NCBI RefSeq assembly: GCF_900109035.1
Contig: NZ_FNYD01000003.1
Location: 1 to 64,000 of the forward strand
Length of the DNA: 64,000 nucleotides
Direction: 5' to 3'
Source: Cribrihabitans marinus
GTDB taxonomy: Bacteria > Pseudomonadota > Alphaproteobacteria > Rhodobacterales > Rhodobacteraceae
Below the pieces are notes generated by a model, which made no database searches, was not told where the DNA came from, and was given only the letters and a program-made list of their open reading frames with translations. Of this stretch, positions 27,073 to 35,205 are shown in pieces. Position numbers and translations under genes: made by a program. The stretch's first letter is position 1, and the number at the start of each line of letters is the position of its first letter.

Positions 27073-27807
27073 ATGACATTAGTTGAACACAGCCCCCTTA
27101 CCCGCAAGCTTTCGGCCTTCGTCGCCTTGTCTGATGTCGAGCTGGCCGTGCTGGAGCGACTGCACCAGCGCCGCCGATCCTTCGTCGCGGGGCGCGATAT
27201 GGTGCATCAGGGCCAGACGGCTCGAGCCGCGTATATTCTGTCCGCGGGTTGGGTCTGTTCCTACAAGCTACAGGCCGACGGGACGCGCCAGATCGTGGAT
27301 TTCCAGGTGCCGGGGGATTTCCTGGGGCTGCGGAGCGTTCTCTTGCGCACTTCGGACCACAGCTTTGAACCCATCGTCGATATCGAGGCTGCCGAAGTGA
27401 TGACGAGCGACCTGCTGGAAGCGTTCGCGCAGACGCCTCGGCTGGCGACCGCCATACTCTGGGCGGCGTCAAGGGACGAGGCGATGGTCGTGGAGCATCT
27501 CGTCGGGATCGGTCGGCGTGGCGCGGACGCCCGCATGGCGCATTTCCTGCTGGAGCTGGGATCGAGGCTTGCGCTGGTTGGCATGGGCAGCAAGGAAGGG
27601 TTCGAATGCCCGCTGACGCAGTATCACCTCGCCGATACGCTGGGGTTGAGCGCGGTCCATGTGAACCGCGTCTTGCGCCAGCTTCGCGAGAGTGGACTGG
27701 TGACCTTTCGGGACGGTCATGTGGCGTTCCACGACTATGGCGGGCTGGTGGAACTTGCCGAATTCGATCCGGCATATCTGGACCAGACCGGGCCGCTCCT
27801 GAAATAA
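27073..27807 (+). CDS. Crp/Fnr-family transcriptional regulator
   Basis: A 244-residue regulator with a cyclic-nucleotide-type sensor domain (about 20-140) and a winged-helix Crp domain (about 160-225; YHLADTLGLSAVHVNRVLRQL). It lacks an Fnr Fe-S cysteine cluster. ATG 27073 is preceded by GGGAG. It lies in the middle of the island, pointing toward the small-protein cluster and away from groESL, and may regulate either. The type is common in rhizobial and Methylobacterium accessory regions; its signal is unknown. Confidence 0.88.
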   Translation: MTLVEHSPLTRKLSAFVALSDVELAVLERLHQRRRSFVAGRDMVHQGQTARAAYILSAGWVCSYKLQADGTRQIVDFQVPGDFLGLRSVLLRTSDHSFEPIVDIEAAEVMTSDLLEAFAQTPRLATAILWAASRDEAMVVEHLVGIGRRGADARMAHFLLELGSRLALVGMGSKEGFECPLTQYHLADTLGLSAVHVNRVLRQLRESGLVTFRDGHVAFHDYGGLVELAEFDPAYLDQTGPLLK

Positions 27808-27829
27808 TTGCGCCGTTCTCCCTTGCTCG

Positions 27830-28045
27830 GCAGACGGTCGCGGTGATCAGGTCTGGCGCTGGCGGGCATGCGGGGGCGTGGGGCGCCGCATCGAGTTCCT
27901 TGTCGGACTCGGCGTCGTTCTTCGCCCTATGGGCCTTTTCTGCTGCCTGATAGTGTTTCAGCGCCGCATCCTTCTTCGGGCCGGAGGGCGCCTTGTCCTA
28001 CACAGCCTTCATATTGTCGGCTGTCATTGTCTGTTCGGGAGCCAT
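27830..28045 (-). pseudogene. Small basic protein gene broken by an amber codon
   Basis: Starting at ATG 28045 the minus strand reads MAPEQTMTADNMKAV, then TAG (28000-27998), then continues in the same frame as DKAPSGPKKDAALKHYQAAE and KAHRAKNDAESDKELDAA. The charged, helical, low-complexity style after the stop is typical of a real small protein, and one base change (TAG to TAC/TAT) would join the two parts. The 3' end of the old gene is unclear. The remaining space to 28318 holds nothing recognisable. Confidence 0.45.
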
Positions 28046-28318
28046 AGAGATTTTCGTTTCACGAACGTTCCGAAAAAAATAAGCGCGCCGACATGCCGAC
28101 CATTTGCGGTTTGGTACGTCCACACGCTTCTCGGGTGCTCGGAAAACTGCGCCACTAAATTTTCGGCGGGCAGGTCTCACCTAATCGATGTTGGCATCCC
28201 GCCGCACTGACGTACGCTGGTTCCGCCGAAAGCGGCTGCGGATTTCTGCGGGTGCCCGGCGAGTTCGCAAACGGCTCGGTGGCGAGGACTAACCTGTGTC
28301 AGCGCAAGGCGAACGATC

Positions 28319-28423
28319 ATGGGCTACAAGAGGGAAAGCGTTCGACTGATCGCGCCCGGAATCCAAGGGGCCGTCGACAGTGGTGAGCGACGAATCTGCC
28401 AACATCGCGGAGACCAGAGATGA
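28319..28423 (+). CDS. Possible 34-residue leader ORF
   Basis: ATG 28319 is preceded by AAGGCGA and opens a 34-codon frame (MGYKRESVRLIAPGIQGAVD...) whose TGA overlaps the ATG of the next gene (ATGA at 28420). The overlap suggests translational coupling, and a leader or small protein is possible. It is too short to judge by composition and may be chance. Confidence 0.3.
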   Translation: MGYKRESVRLIAPGIQGAVDSGERRICQHRGDQR

Positions 28424-28734
28424 ACATGCGGTCAACCAGATCGACGGTGACGTTTTCGAACCCGTTCACCCTGTCGGGATACCTGGGCGAACTGCCCGCC
28501 GGAGACTACGAAGTTCTCGTCGAAGAAGAGCTTCTCCAGGGGCTGAGCTTCGAGGCCTACCGTTGGACGGCGACATATCTGACGGTGCGCGGCAGAGGCC
28601 GTCATGCGGGACGCTCCGAGTTGCGCGCAATTTCCGACAATGATCTGAAGGAGGCGCTGGGTCGGGATGCCGCCCAGAGCCAGACCAACAACCACAGCGA
28701 AGCGGTGCTTTCCCCGCTGGAGGATGGAACATGA
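28420..28734 (+). CDS. Small conserved-looking protein, LPAGEY type (first copy)
   Basis: A 104-residue soluble protein without known domain. Its first half (VTFSNPFTLSGYLGELPAGD, then YEVLVEEELL) matches in order the start of the protein at 31171 (VAVFSRPFMVPGFSETLPAG, then EYDIETELV), so the two are paralogues in one cluster. GGAG precedes ATG 28420. The stop overlaps the start of the next gene by four bases. I do not recognise a function; the beta-rich opening looks like a small ligand-binding or assembly domain. Confidence 0.7.
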   Translation: MNMRSTRSTVTFSNPFTLSGYLGELPAGDYEVLVEEELLQGLSFEAYRWTATYLTVRGRGRHAGRSELRAISDNDLKEALGRDAAQSQTNNHSEAVLSPLEDGT

Positions 28735-29075
28735 ACACTCCCGAATGGCTCAAACCCGGCATTTATGGCGCGCTGATCGGCGCAGTCTTCGTCGGCGTCG
28801 TCGGATTTTCGTGGGGCGGCTGGGTAACCGGCGGAACCGCAAATGACAGGGCGATGGCGATGTCCCGAGACGATGTTGTCGCCTCCATGGTACCGGTGTG
28901 CCTTGACATGGCCCGGTCCGACCCGGCACGGGCGGAGAAGCTTGAAACGATCCGGGCCGCCTCGACATATCAGCGGCGGGATGCCGTCATGGCGGCAGGC
29001 TGGGCGACGGTTCCGGGAGCCGATGCTCCTGACCGGGACATCGCGCAGGCCTGTCTTGCGGCCCTCGAGCTTTGA
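28731..29075 (+). CDS. Small inner-membrane protein
   Basis: A 114-residue protein with a single N-terminal membrane helix (about 11-33; YGALIGAVFVGVVGFSWGGW) and a soluble C-terminal domain of about 75 residues with two cysteines (VPVCLDMA and AQACLAA). ATG 28731 overlaps the previous stop. The next gene begins 11 bases beyond its stop. No known family recognised. The single helix and cluster position suggest an anchored partner of the exported repeat protein. Confidence 0.75.
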   Translation: MNTPEWLKPGIYGALIGAVFVGVVGFSWGGWVTGGTANDRAMAMSRDDVVASMVPVCLDMARSDPARAEKLETIRAASTYQRRDAVMAAGWATVPGADAPDRDIAQACLAALEL

Positions 29076-29086
29076 GCGGCAACGAA

Positions 29087-29983
29087 ATGGCTCATGACAA
29101 GTCACTCAGAGCGGAACAGGCTGCGGTACAAGCGGAAACCTCGCCGGCACCGCCGCCGGAGAGAACCGATCCTGAAGGACGTGCAGGCGGCAATAAACCG
29201 ACGAAACACCCGCTGGCACGATTGATTTCGAAGTTGGGGGTGGTCGCTGGTGTGGTCGCGTCCGTGGCCTTCCCCGCATTTGCGCAGGACGGCACCGGCC
29301 CGATGCCCGAGAACGCTCAGCCGCGCAGCTATGGCAGCGGATGGGTCTGCGATTTCGGTTACCGGGTGGAGGGCGCCGTATGCCTGGCGCTCGATATCCC
29401 CGAGCATGCCTATCCAACCGGCCGCTCCTACGGGGTGGGGTGGGCGTGCGACCGTGGGTATGAGGAAGTGAGCGGGACGTCTTGCAATCCCATCCCGGTG
29501 CCGGCCAACGCCTTCCTCCGGTCTTCCGGCTATGATTGGCAATGCGAACGCGGGTACCGGCAAGAGCGCGACGCATGTGTACGAATCGTCCTGCCAGACA
29601 ACGCCTATCTCACCGACAACACGTCAGGCTCCGGTTGGACCTGCGAGCGCGGTTTCGCGGCCAGTTCCGGCGCCTGCGAGCCTATTGCTGTGCCAGCGAA
29701 CGCATATCTGACCAATGCAGTCTATGGCGCCGCCTGGGCCTGCGAGAGAGGCTTTGCAAAGATCGATGACCGGTGCGACGCCATTATCCTGCCGGCGAAC
29801 GCGTTTCTCGACCAAGCATCCTATGGACCGGGCTGGAGCTGTGAGCGTGGGTACGAGCCGCTGAGCGGCGCCTGCGTCGCTATCGATCTGCCGGAGAACG
29901 CCTATCTCGACCGATCCGGTAACCGGTGGACCTGCAATCGAGGCTTCCAGATTGCCGAAGGGGCGTGCGTCCTTGGACGGTGA
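29087..29983 (+). CDS. Exported protein with seven cysteine-pair repeats
   Basis: A 298-residue protein: a charged, proline-rich N-terminus (1-43), a signal or anchor helix (about 48-67, cleavage likely after AFA), then seven tandem repeats of about 30-34 residues (74-298). Each repeat follows P-x-N-A-(Y/F)-L...G-W-x-C-x-R-G-(Y/F)...C, giving 14 cysteines, two per repeat, likely one disulfide each. The fold would be a string of small modules in the periplasm or on the surface. ATG 29087 is used; TTG 29072, overlapping the previous stop, is possible. Function unknown. Confidence 0.8.
   Translation: MAHDKSLRAEQAAVQAETSPAPPPERTDPEGRAGGNKPTKHPLARLISKLGVVAGVVASVAFPAFAQDGTGPMPENAQPRSYGSGWVCDFGYRVEGAVCLALDIPEHAYPTGRSYGVGWACDRGYEEVSGTSCNPIPVPANAFLRSSGYDWQCERGYRQERDACVRIVLPDNAYLTDNTSGSGWTCERGFAASSGACEPIAVPANAYLTNAVYGAAWACERGFAKIDDRCDAIILPANAFLDQASYGPGWSCERGYEPLSGACVAIDLPENAYLDRSGNRWTCNRGFQIAEGACVLGR
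29306..29980 (+). repeat. Seven tandem coding repeats (Cys-pair module)
   Basis: Seven consecutive units of about 90-102 bases inside the exported protein gene. The most conserved core is GW-x-CERG-(Y/F) followed about 7-8 residues later by C. The last unit ends four residues before the protein terminus. Units differ enough that they are old duplications, not a recent expansion. Confidence 0.8.
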
Positions 29984-30008
29984 TCGTGACATGACAAGGA
30001 GAGGCCGT

Positions 30009-30824
30009 GTGTCCGGCATGCGGGTCAGCATAGGGTGTCGTCTGCGATACAGCTTCCCCCAGCCGACGCCGCTGCTCGCGCTGCTCAACGTCCACTACTC
30101 GCGCTTTGGCGATCTGGAGCGCGCCGACTACCTCGTCACGTCGCCGAGCGTGCCTCTCGAAAGCTACCGGGACGGCTTCGGCAACTGGTGTACGCGCCTC
30201 ATGGCTCCGGCGGGTGACTTTTGCCTGTCGACGGATGGCATCTTCCGCGACACGGGCGGACCCGATCCCGTCTCTCCCGATGCGCAGCAGCACGCGGTTC
30301 AGGATCTGCCATTTGAGACCCTCGTGTTCCTGCAGGGGAGCCGGTATTGCGATACCGATCTTCTTTCGGATGAAGCCTGGCGTCTTTTCGAGACCACGGA
30401 ACCCGGATGGCCCCGCGTTCAGGCGATCTGTGATTTCGTGCACGGGCATGTCCGCTTCGACTACATGCAGGCAAAAGCCACCCGCACAGCATCGCAGACC
30501 CTGGCCGAGCGACAGGGCGTCTGCCGCGACTTAGCCCATCTCGCCATCGCCCTGTGTCGCTGCATGAACATTCCGGCACGCTACTGCACCGGATATCTGA
30601 GCGACATCGGTGAGCCTCTTCCTCATCCGCCGGGGGATTTCGCCGCATGGATGGAGGTTTTTCTCGCTGGTGAATGGCACCTGTTCGACCCACGCAACAA
30701 CAAGCCAAGGTTTGCGCGAATTCTGATCGCGCGCGGCCGCGATGCCGCCGATGTACCTTTGACCCAGACATTCGGTGAAAACACGTTGACGGAATTCAAG
30801 GTCTGGACGAATGAATTGGCCTGA
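30009..30824 (+). CDS. Transglutaminase-like protein lacking the usual histidine
   Basis: A 271-residue protein of the bacterial transglutaminase-like (papain-fold) family: an N-terminal beta domain (about 1-90, RLRYSFPQPTPLLAL), then the core with C172 in RQGVCRDLAHL and D227 in HLFDPRNN. The motif that normally reads HAW reads FAAW (212-214), so the catalytic histidine is replaced by alanine. From memory some relatives have DFSAW here, so this may be a subfamily trait. GTG 30009 follows AGGAGAGG. It could be a protease, a ligase or an inactive binder. Confidence 0.85.
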   Translation: MSGMRVSIGCRLRYSFPQPTPLLALLNVHYSRFGDLERADYLVTSPSVPLESYRDGFGNWCTRLMAPAGDFCLSTDGIFRDTGGPDPVSPDAQQHAVQDLPFETLVFLQGSRYCDTDLLSDEAWRLFETTEPGWPRVQAICDFVHGHVRFDYMQAKATRTASQTLAERQGVCRDLAHLAIALCRCMNIPARYCTGYLSDIGEPLPHPPGDFAAWMEVFLAGEWHLFDPRNNKPRFARILIARGRDAADVPLTQTFGENTLTEFKVWTNELA

Positions 30825-30956
30825 CTGATCTTGGTTTCCTTCGCGGTGCGCCATCGTAAATCAGGTCGCCAGTCCCCATATAGAGAACACCGATGTCAAG
30901 CATCCCGGTCCGTCACGGACGAGGAGTTGGCGCCGGCCAATCAAAGGATCGATGAC

Positions 30957-31094
30957 ATGTCCTTCAAGGACCTGACCGCGAGGGCTGCGGCGGCAATGAA
31001 GCCGAAGCCCGCCGAAACCCCAAAGTCCACCGCTAAAGAGGAAGAGCCCAAGGCCGCCGGCAAGGCAGCGCCAGCGAAATCCAAGACATCTTGA
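30957..31094 (+). CDS. Very small Lys/Ala/Pro-rich protein
   Basis: A 45-residue protein: a short helical start (MSFKDLTARAAAAMKPKP) followed by a lysine, proline and alanine-rich tail likely to be disordered. ATG 30957 has AAAGGA eight bases upstream. It lies between the transglutaminase-like gene and the second LPAGEY gene, same strand. Similar short proteins beginning with SFK(D/E)L are, from memory, frequent in rhizobia but uncharacterised. The upstream 130 bases hold no gene. Confidence 0.6.
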   Translation: MSFKDLTARAAAAMKPKPAETPKSTAKEEEPKAAGKAAPAKSKTS

Positions 31095-31170
31095 GCTTCG
31101 CACAGGTCGCGCGCCCCATTCTCAAACGGGGCGCGGACCACCCGCGTCAACAATGGAGAGAATCACGTCA

Positions 31171-31704
31171 ATGGAAGATCTGACGAGCAAGACCGTTGCG
31201 GTTTTTTCCAGACCGTTCATGGTCCCGGGATTTAGCGAAACGCTGCCCGCGGGGGAGTACGACATCGAAACCGAGCTGGTTTCGCCTCCGGGCCACCTTG
31301 ATCCCGAAGCCTGGAAAGCCTCCGTCGTGGTGAAGCTTCATCCCCGGATATCGCATCCCGGACTTGCGCGGACTCTGACGGTTTCCCTTGCCGAACTGGA
31401 CCACGCACGTGCCAGGGACAAGCTGACGGGTAAGGCGCTATCCGACTTCTTCCTTGAGGAAATGCTGGCGGATCCGATGGTGCGCCTCGTGATGGAGGCC
31501 GACGGTGTTTCTGAGGCGCATCTGCGACATCTCTATTCAGGCCGCGGGACGCCTGATCCCGATCTGAATGTGCCGGCGTCGACGACGACCACTCAAAGGA
31601 CCCGGGACGATGCGTCAATCCAGGCCGCCGAAAACGAAGGCATGCCTTCAATATCGGCAACACTGTCGCGATCGCTAGGTCGCCAAGTCGCGGGACAGAC
31701 TTGA
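31171..31704 (+). CDS. LPAGEY-type protein (second, longer copy)
   Basis: A 177-residue soluble protein whose N-terminal 60 residues match the small protein at 28420 (PF, G-F/Y, LPAG-(E/D)-Y and an acidic pair in the same order). The remainder (about 90-177) is unique and ends in a low-complexity Thr/Ser/Gln stretch. ATG 31171 has GGAGAG ten bases upstream; an ATG at 31153 has no site. Its stop overlaps the start of the zinc-ribbon gene (TGATG). Not assigned to a known family. Confidence 0.7.
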   Translation: MEDLTSKTVAVFSRPFMVPGFSETLPAGEYDIETELVSPPGHLDPEAWKASVVVKLHPRISHPGLARTLTVSLAELDHARARDKLTGKALSDFFLEEMLADPMVRLVMEADGVSEAHLRHLYSGRGTPDPDLNVPASTTTTQRTRDDASIQAAENEGMPSISATLSRSLGRQVAGQT

Positions 31705-31913
31705 TGTCGGACGAGGCCATGGCCGAAGGCGAACGGCCATACGTCATGACCGTTCGGGCCCGGCGCGACGTTCCGCAGGAACGCCAATGCCTGCGGTGCA
31801 GAACCCTTTTCTGGAGCGAAGGGTTCGGAGAGCGGATCTGTCGGCGCTGCAAGGGATTGAACGCCTGGCGAAACGCTGTGCCCGATAGCTCCCGGTCGTC
31901 GCGCCGCCGCTGA
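31704..31913 (+). CDS. Small zinc-ribbon protein
   Basis: A 69-residue basic protein with two CxxC knuckles, C29/C32 (CLRC) and C46/C49 (CRRC), 13 residues apart: a classic four-cysteine zinc ribbon. The remainder is charged and ends in SSRRR. It is translationally coupled to the gene before it. It may bind nucleic acid or a protein partner. The next start, a TTG, is 11 bases further. Confidence 0.75.
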   Translation: MSDEAMAEGERPYVMTVRARRDVPQERQCLRCRTLFWSEGFGERICRRCKGLNAWRNAVPDSSRSSRRR

Positions 31914-31924
31914 TCCGCATCGAC

Positions 31925-32890
31925 TTGCGTGCCGTCTTCCTCGAACCACACTGGACCCCCGTTTTGGCCTGCCTCGACATCCTTCACACGACAACCTACC
32001 GATACTGTCAGGCGGTCTCTCTCGGACCGCACAGGTTGATGCTGCGTCCCCGCGAAACGCGGGAACTGAGGCTTTTCTCACACGATCTGTCCATTACTCC
32101 GACAGCGACCGTAACCTGGGCGCATGATGTGGCCGGCAACGCGATCGCCACAGCCGTCTTTGACGGTCCAACAGATCATCTGGTGATCGAAAGCCGCGCA
32201 AGTCTGGAGATCACCGCGCCGGCCTGGCCCGTTTTTGCCATCTCCGCTTCTGCCATCGAGTACCCGTTCCTCTATTCAGCCGACGAATGGACGGATCTGG
32301 ACGCGCTGACGGTTCCTCAGTACGGCGACCCCGACGGTCGATTTGCCCGATGGGTCGAAAGCTTTGTCATGAGACGACCAACAGACACGCTGTCTTTGCT
32401 GAAGGACATAAGCAATGGCGTGTTCACGCAGAATTCCTATCAGATGCGTGAGTCGGAGGGTGCCCAGACGCCTATCGAGACCCTCAACCGGGGATGGGGC
32501 TCGTGCCGCGATTTCGCGGTTTTGCTTGCAGAGGCAGCCCGCAAGCTTGCACTTGGGGCCCGCATCGTCTCCGGCTACTTGTTCGATCAAGAAGACAGCC
32601 TTATCGGGTCAGCAGGTACCGGGTCTACCCATGCCTGGGTCGAGATATACCTGCCCGGCGCAGGATGGATCGCCTTCGATCCAACGAACCGGAGCGTCGG
32701 GTCGCAGAACCTGATACCGGTCGCAGTCGGTCGCGACATCCACCAGGTCGTACCTGTCTCCGGGAGTTTTTCAGGAGGGCAGGGTGCACTTTGCGATCTC
32801 GTGGTCGAAGTTGCGGTTCGTCTCGCAATTCAGGATCATGCAGCGATTATGGAGGAACGGCGTGAAACGGACTTTGCACAGATAAGCTAG
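31925..32890 (+). CDS. Transglutaminase-like cysteine protease-fold protein
   Basis: About 321 residues, with the standard two-part layout of bacterial transglutaminase-like proteins: an N-terminal beta domain beginning [11 protein letters not shown] (about 17-95) and the catalytic core with C194 ([11 protein letters not shown]), H236 ([12 protein letters not shown]) and D252 (IAFDPTN), so the triad is complete. The start is uncertain: TTG 31925 gives extra N-terminal residues, while TTG 31964 starts next to the domain. No signal peptide is evident. It is the last gene of the island cluster and pairs with the degenerate homologue at 30009. Confidence 0.85.
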   Translation: MRAVFLEPHWTPVLACLDILHTTTYRYCQAVSLGPHRLMLRPRETRELRLFSHDLSITPTATVTWAHDVAGNAIATAVFDGPTDHLVIESRASLEITAPAWPVFAISASAIEYPFLYSADEWTDLDALTVPQYGDPDGRFARWVESFVMRRPTDTLSLLKDISNGVFTQNSYQMRESEGAQTPIETLNRGWGSCRDFAVLLAEAARKLALGARIVSGYLFDQEDSLIGSAGTGSTHAWVEIYLPGAGWIAFDPTNRSVGSQNLIPVAVGRDIHQVVPVSGSFSGGQGALCDLVVEVAVRLAIQDHAAIMEERRETDFAQIS

Positions 32891-33120
32891 AGTTGGCCTG
32901 CACATGAATGCCACAGCGGTTTTCGGGCCTTCCGCTAGGTTCTGTGACGGTCGATTCTCGTCTTGGATAAGCGATTGAGCAAAGGAAGGTTTCTCAAACC
33001 TACCCAATTGCCGTCGTTTGCTTGTCTTTCCCCTCGGTGGGCTAGACTGGTCTAATTCGTGTGCGGTATGTGTGTTTTGAGGCCCCAAAGACCGGTTTTC
33101 GGGCCGCAGGAGAACAATGA

Positions 33121-34140
33121 ATGCCCTTCAACGCAGCCACCGAGGCAGCGCGGTTGTCTATTGCGCCGATGATGGATTGGACCGACCGGCATTGCCGGTT
33201 TCTGCATCGGCAATTGTCGCGGCAGGCGTTGCTCTATACCGAGATGGTGACGGCGCCGGCTTTGGTGCGGGGTGGGGCGGTGCATTTGCTGGCGCATGAT
33301 TCGGCCGAGCATCCGGTGGCCCTGCAACTGGGCGGCTCGGACCCGGGGGAGCTGGCGCAGGCGGCGCGGCTGGGGGCCGAGGCAGGGTATGACGAGATCA
33401 ACCTCAACTGCGGCTGCCCGTCGGATCGGGTTCAGTCCGGCACCTTCGGCGCGGTTCTGATGAAACGTCCGGAACTGGTCGCAGACTGCGTTGCCGCCAT
33501 GCGGGAGGCAGTGGATGTCGAGGTCACCGTGAAATGCCGCATCGGCGTGGATGACCAGGATCCGCACAAGGTTCTGCCCGACTTCCTGGACCGGATCGCC
33601 GCGGCGGGTTGCGCACGGGTCACGGTTCATGCCCGCAAGGCTTGGCTTCAGGGCCTCAGCCCCAAGGAAAACCGCGACATCCCGCCCCTGGACTACGACC
33701 TGGTGCACGAGATGAAGGGGCGGTTTCCGCAGCTGCACGTGTCGATCAACGGCGGCATCGACACGCTGGCAGAGGCCAGGGCCCATCTGGATGCCGGGCT
33801 GGACGGCGTGATGATCGGGCGGGCGGCCTATCATCGCCCGGCGGATATCCTGGCAGCGGCGGATCCCGAGATCTTCGGCACCGGAGAGGCGCGCAGCCCC
33901 GAACAGGCGGTTGACGCCATGCTGCCCTATATCGAGGCGCATCTGCGTGGTGGGGGGCGGTTGCACCAGGTCACGCGGCACATGCTGGGCCTGTTTGCCG
34001 GCCGGCCCGGCGCGCGCCAGTGGCGGCGCGTGCTGTCCGAGGGCGCCACGCGGCCCGGCGCCGGAACCGAGCTGGTGCTTCAGGCGCTGGACCGGGTGCG
34101 GCTGGAGGGCGGTGCGGGCGCGACTCGGCGTGCCGGGTGA
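33121..34140 (+). CDS. dusA: tRNA-dihydrouridine synthase A
   Basis: A 339-residue FMN enzyme that reduces uridines in the tRNA D-loop with NADPH. Family motifs: APMMDWTDRHCR near the N-terminus, NLNCGCPSDRVQ with the catalytic cysteine, and VHARKAWLQGLSPKENR. ATG 33121 is used; the ATG four bases earlier is out of frame. Its 5' end exists a second time at 23982-24035, so the gene carries a replaced front end next to the island. Length and domains are complete, so the gene should be functional. Confidence 0.97.
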   Translation: MPFNAATEAARLSIAPMMDWTDRHCRFLHRQLSRQALLYTEMVTAPALVRGGAVHLLAHDSAEHPVALQLGGSDPGELAQAARLGAEAGYDEINLNCGCPSDRVQSGTFGAVLMKRPELVADCVAAMREAVDVEVTVKCRIGVDDQDPHKVLPDFLDRIAAAGCARVTVHARKAWLQGLSPKENRDIPPLDYDLVHEMKGRFPQLHVSINGGIDTLAEARAHLDAGLDGVMIGRAAYHRPADILAAADPEIFGTGEARSPEQAVDAMLPYIEAHLRGGGRLHQVTRHMLGLFAGRPGARQWRRVLSEGATRPGAGTELVLQALDRVRLEGGAGATRRAG

Positions 34141-34143
34141 ACT

Positions 34144-34599
34144 TCAGGGCAGGTGGTAGCCGCGGAATTCCTTGACCGTGGCCAGGCTGAGCAGGGTCTT
34201 CATCTGGCTGACCGCGGGGATCGCGGACAGACGCTCGCGATAGAGCGCCTCGTAGTCGGTGGGCGAGCGCACGCAGACGCGGATCAGGAAGTCGAACTCG
34301 CCGGTGATCATGTGGCATTCCAGGATCTCGGGCATGGCGCGGATCGCCTGTTCGAAGGCCTCGAGGTCCTCGCGCCGCTGCGAGTTGAGCTTCACCTCGA
34401 TGAAGACCTGTACCTCGAGACCCACGGCCTTGCGCGCCAGCTGCGCGGCATAACCGCGGATCGTGCCATCCGCCTCGAGCAGCTTGACGCGCCGGTGACA
34501 GGCTGACAACGACAGGCCGATGCGTTGCGACAGGGCGGCCATCGAGATCTGGCTGTCCACTTGCAGGATGGAAAGGATCTTGCGGTCGATGTCGTCCAT
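34144..34599 (-). CDS. Lrp/AsnC-family regulator
   Basis: A 151-residue Lrp/AsnC protein: N-terminal HTH (about 1-60; MDDIDRKILSILQVDSQISM) and C-terminal RAM ligand-binding domain (about 65-145). ATG 34599 is the family start. It is divergent from a universal stress protein and an AGCS amino-acid symporter, and two tandem palindromes lie in between, so it probably controls the symporter in response to an amino acid such as alanine. The 3' end converges on dusA with a three-base gap. Confidence 0.92.
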   Translation of the reverse strand: MDDIDRKILSILQVDSQISMAALSQRIGLSLSACHRRVKLLEADGTIRGYAAQLARKAVGLEVQVFIEVKLNSQRREDLEAFEQAIRAMPEILECHMITGEFDFLIRVCVRSPTDYEALYRERLSAIPAVSQMKTLLSLATVKEFRGYHLP

Positions 34600-34635
34600 T
34601 GTAAAATTTCCAGTTGAACACGGCGATGGCAAATA

Positions 34636-34656
34636 TTTTCCGAAAAATTTCCGAAA
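34636..34656. promoter_or_regulatory. Tandem TTTCCGAAA sites, candidate AsnC/Lrp operator
   Basis: TTTTC-C-GAAAA (34636-34646) and TTTC-C-GAAA (34648-34656) lie one helical turn apart in an AT-rich patch between the regulator and the stress-protein gene. Lrp-type proteins often bind repeated AT-rich palindromes near their own promoter. Confidence 0.4.
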
Positions 34657-34747
34657 AGAAAAGAAGTTTCGTAATTTCTGAGGCGCGCGGTAGTGTAGGT
34701 TGACGATGCGTCACTAAGACGCGCTACTCACTCCGAGGGAGAATGAA

Positions 34748-35185
34748 ATGACAACAAGATTCGTCGTCGGATATGACGGCAGCACGGCGTCCCGCCGGGC
34801 GCTCGACTTTGCGCTTGAACGGGCCGAGGCGAGTGGCGCCGAGGTGCTGGTCGCCCATATCCTGGAATGGTCGCCCTATTCTTTCCTGACACCGAACGAA
34901 CTGGAAGAGCGTCACATGCGCCGCAAAGAGGAGCTGGCGCGCGCCGAATCCGCGCTGATCGCGCCGCTCAAGAGCGAGCTTGAGGCAAGCCCGGTGCCGG
35001 TGGAGACCACGCTGAAATACGGCAATGTTGCCGACACGCTTTGCGCCCTGGCCAAGGATAGCGGCGCGACGCAGATCTTCATCGGCCGCAAGGGCGAGGG
35101 CGGCGGGTTCGCGGCGCGCGTCTTCGGCTCGGTCGCGGGCACGCTGGCGCAATGCGCGCCGGTTCCCTGCACCATCGTTCCGTAA
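34748..35185 (+). CDS. Universal stress protein (UspA family)
   Basis: A 145-residue single-domain Usp protein with the FVVGYDGSTASRRALDFAL start and a C-terminal GRKGEGGG-x9-SVAG-x9-PVPCTIVP stretch that forms the ATP-binding loop in this family. It begins with GAGGGAGAATG context at 34748. It lies 20 bases before the AGCS symporter gene and probably shares its transcript, suggesting a role tied to amino-acid uptake or energy stress rather than general stress alone. Confidence 0.9.
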   Translation: MTTRFVVGYDGSTASRRALDFALERAEASGAEVLVAHILEWSPYSFLTPNELEERHMRRKEELARAESALIAPLKSELEASPVPVETTLKYGNVADTLCALAKDSGATQIFIGRKGEGGGFAARVFGSVAGTLAQCAPVPCTIVP

Positions 35186-35205
35186 CCCAGACAGACGGTG
35201 AAATC

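Noticed and set aside
27878..28210. 110-codon plus-strand frame after the second Crp gene
   Set aside because: No ribosome site and an odd Cys/His/Leu composition; the minus strand holds the more convincing amber-broken small gene.
33117..33299. Out-of-frame ATG four bases before dusA
   Set aside because: It reads a different frame for 60 codons; the dusA motifs begin only from ATG 33121.
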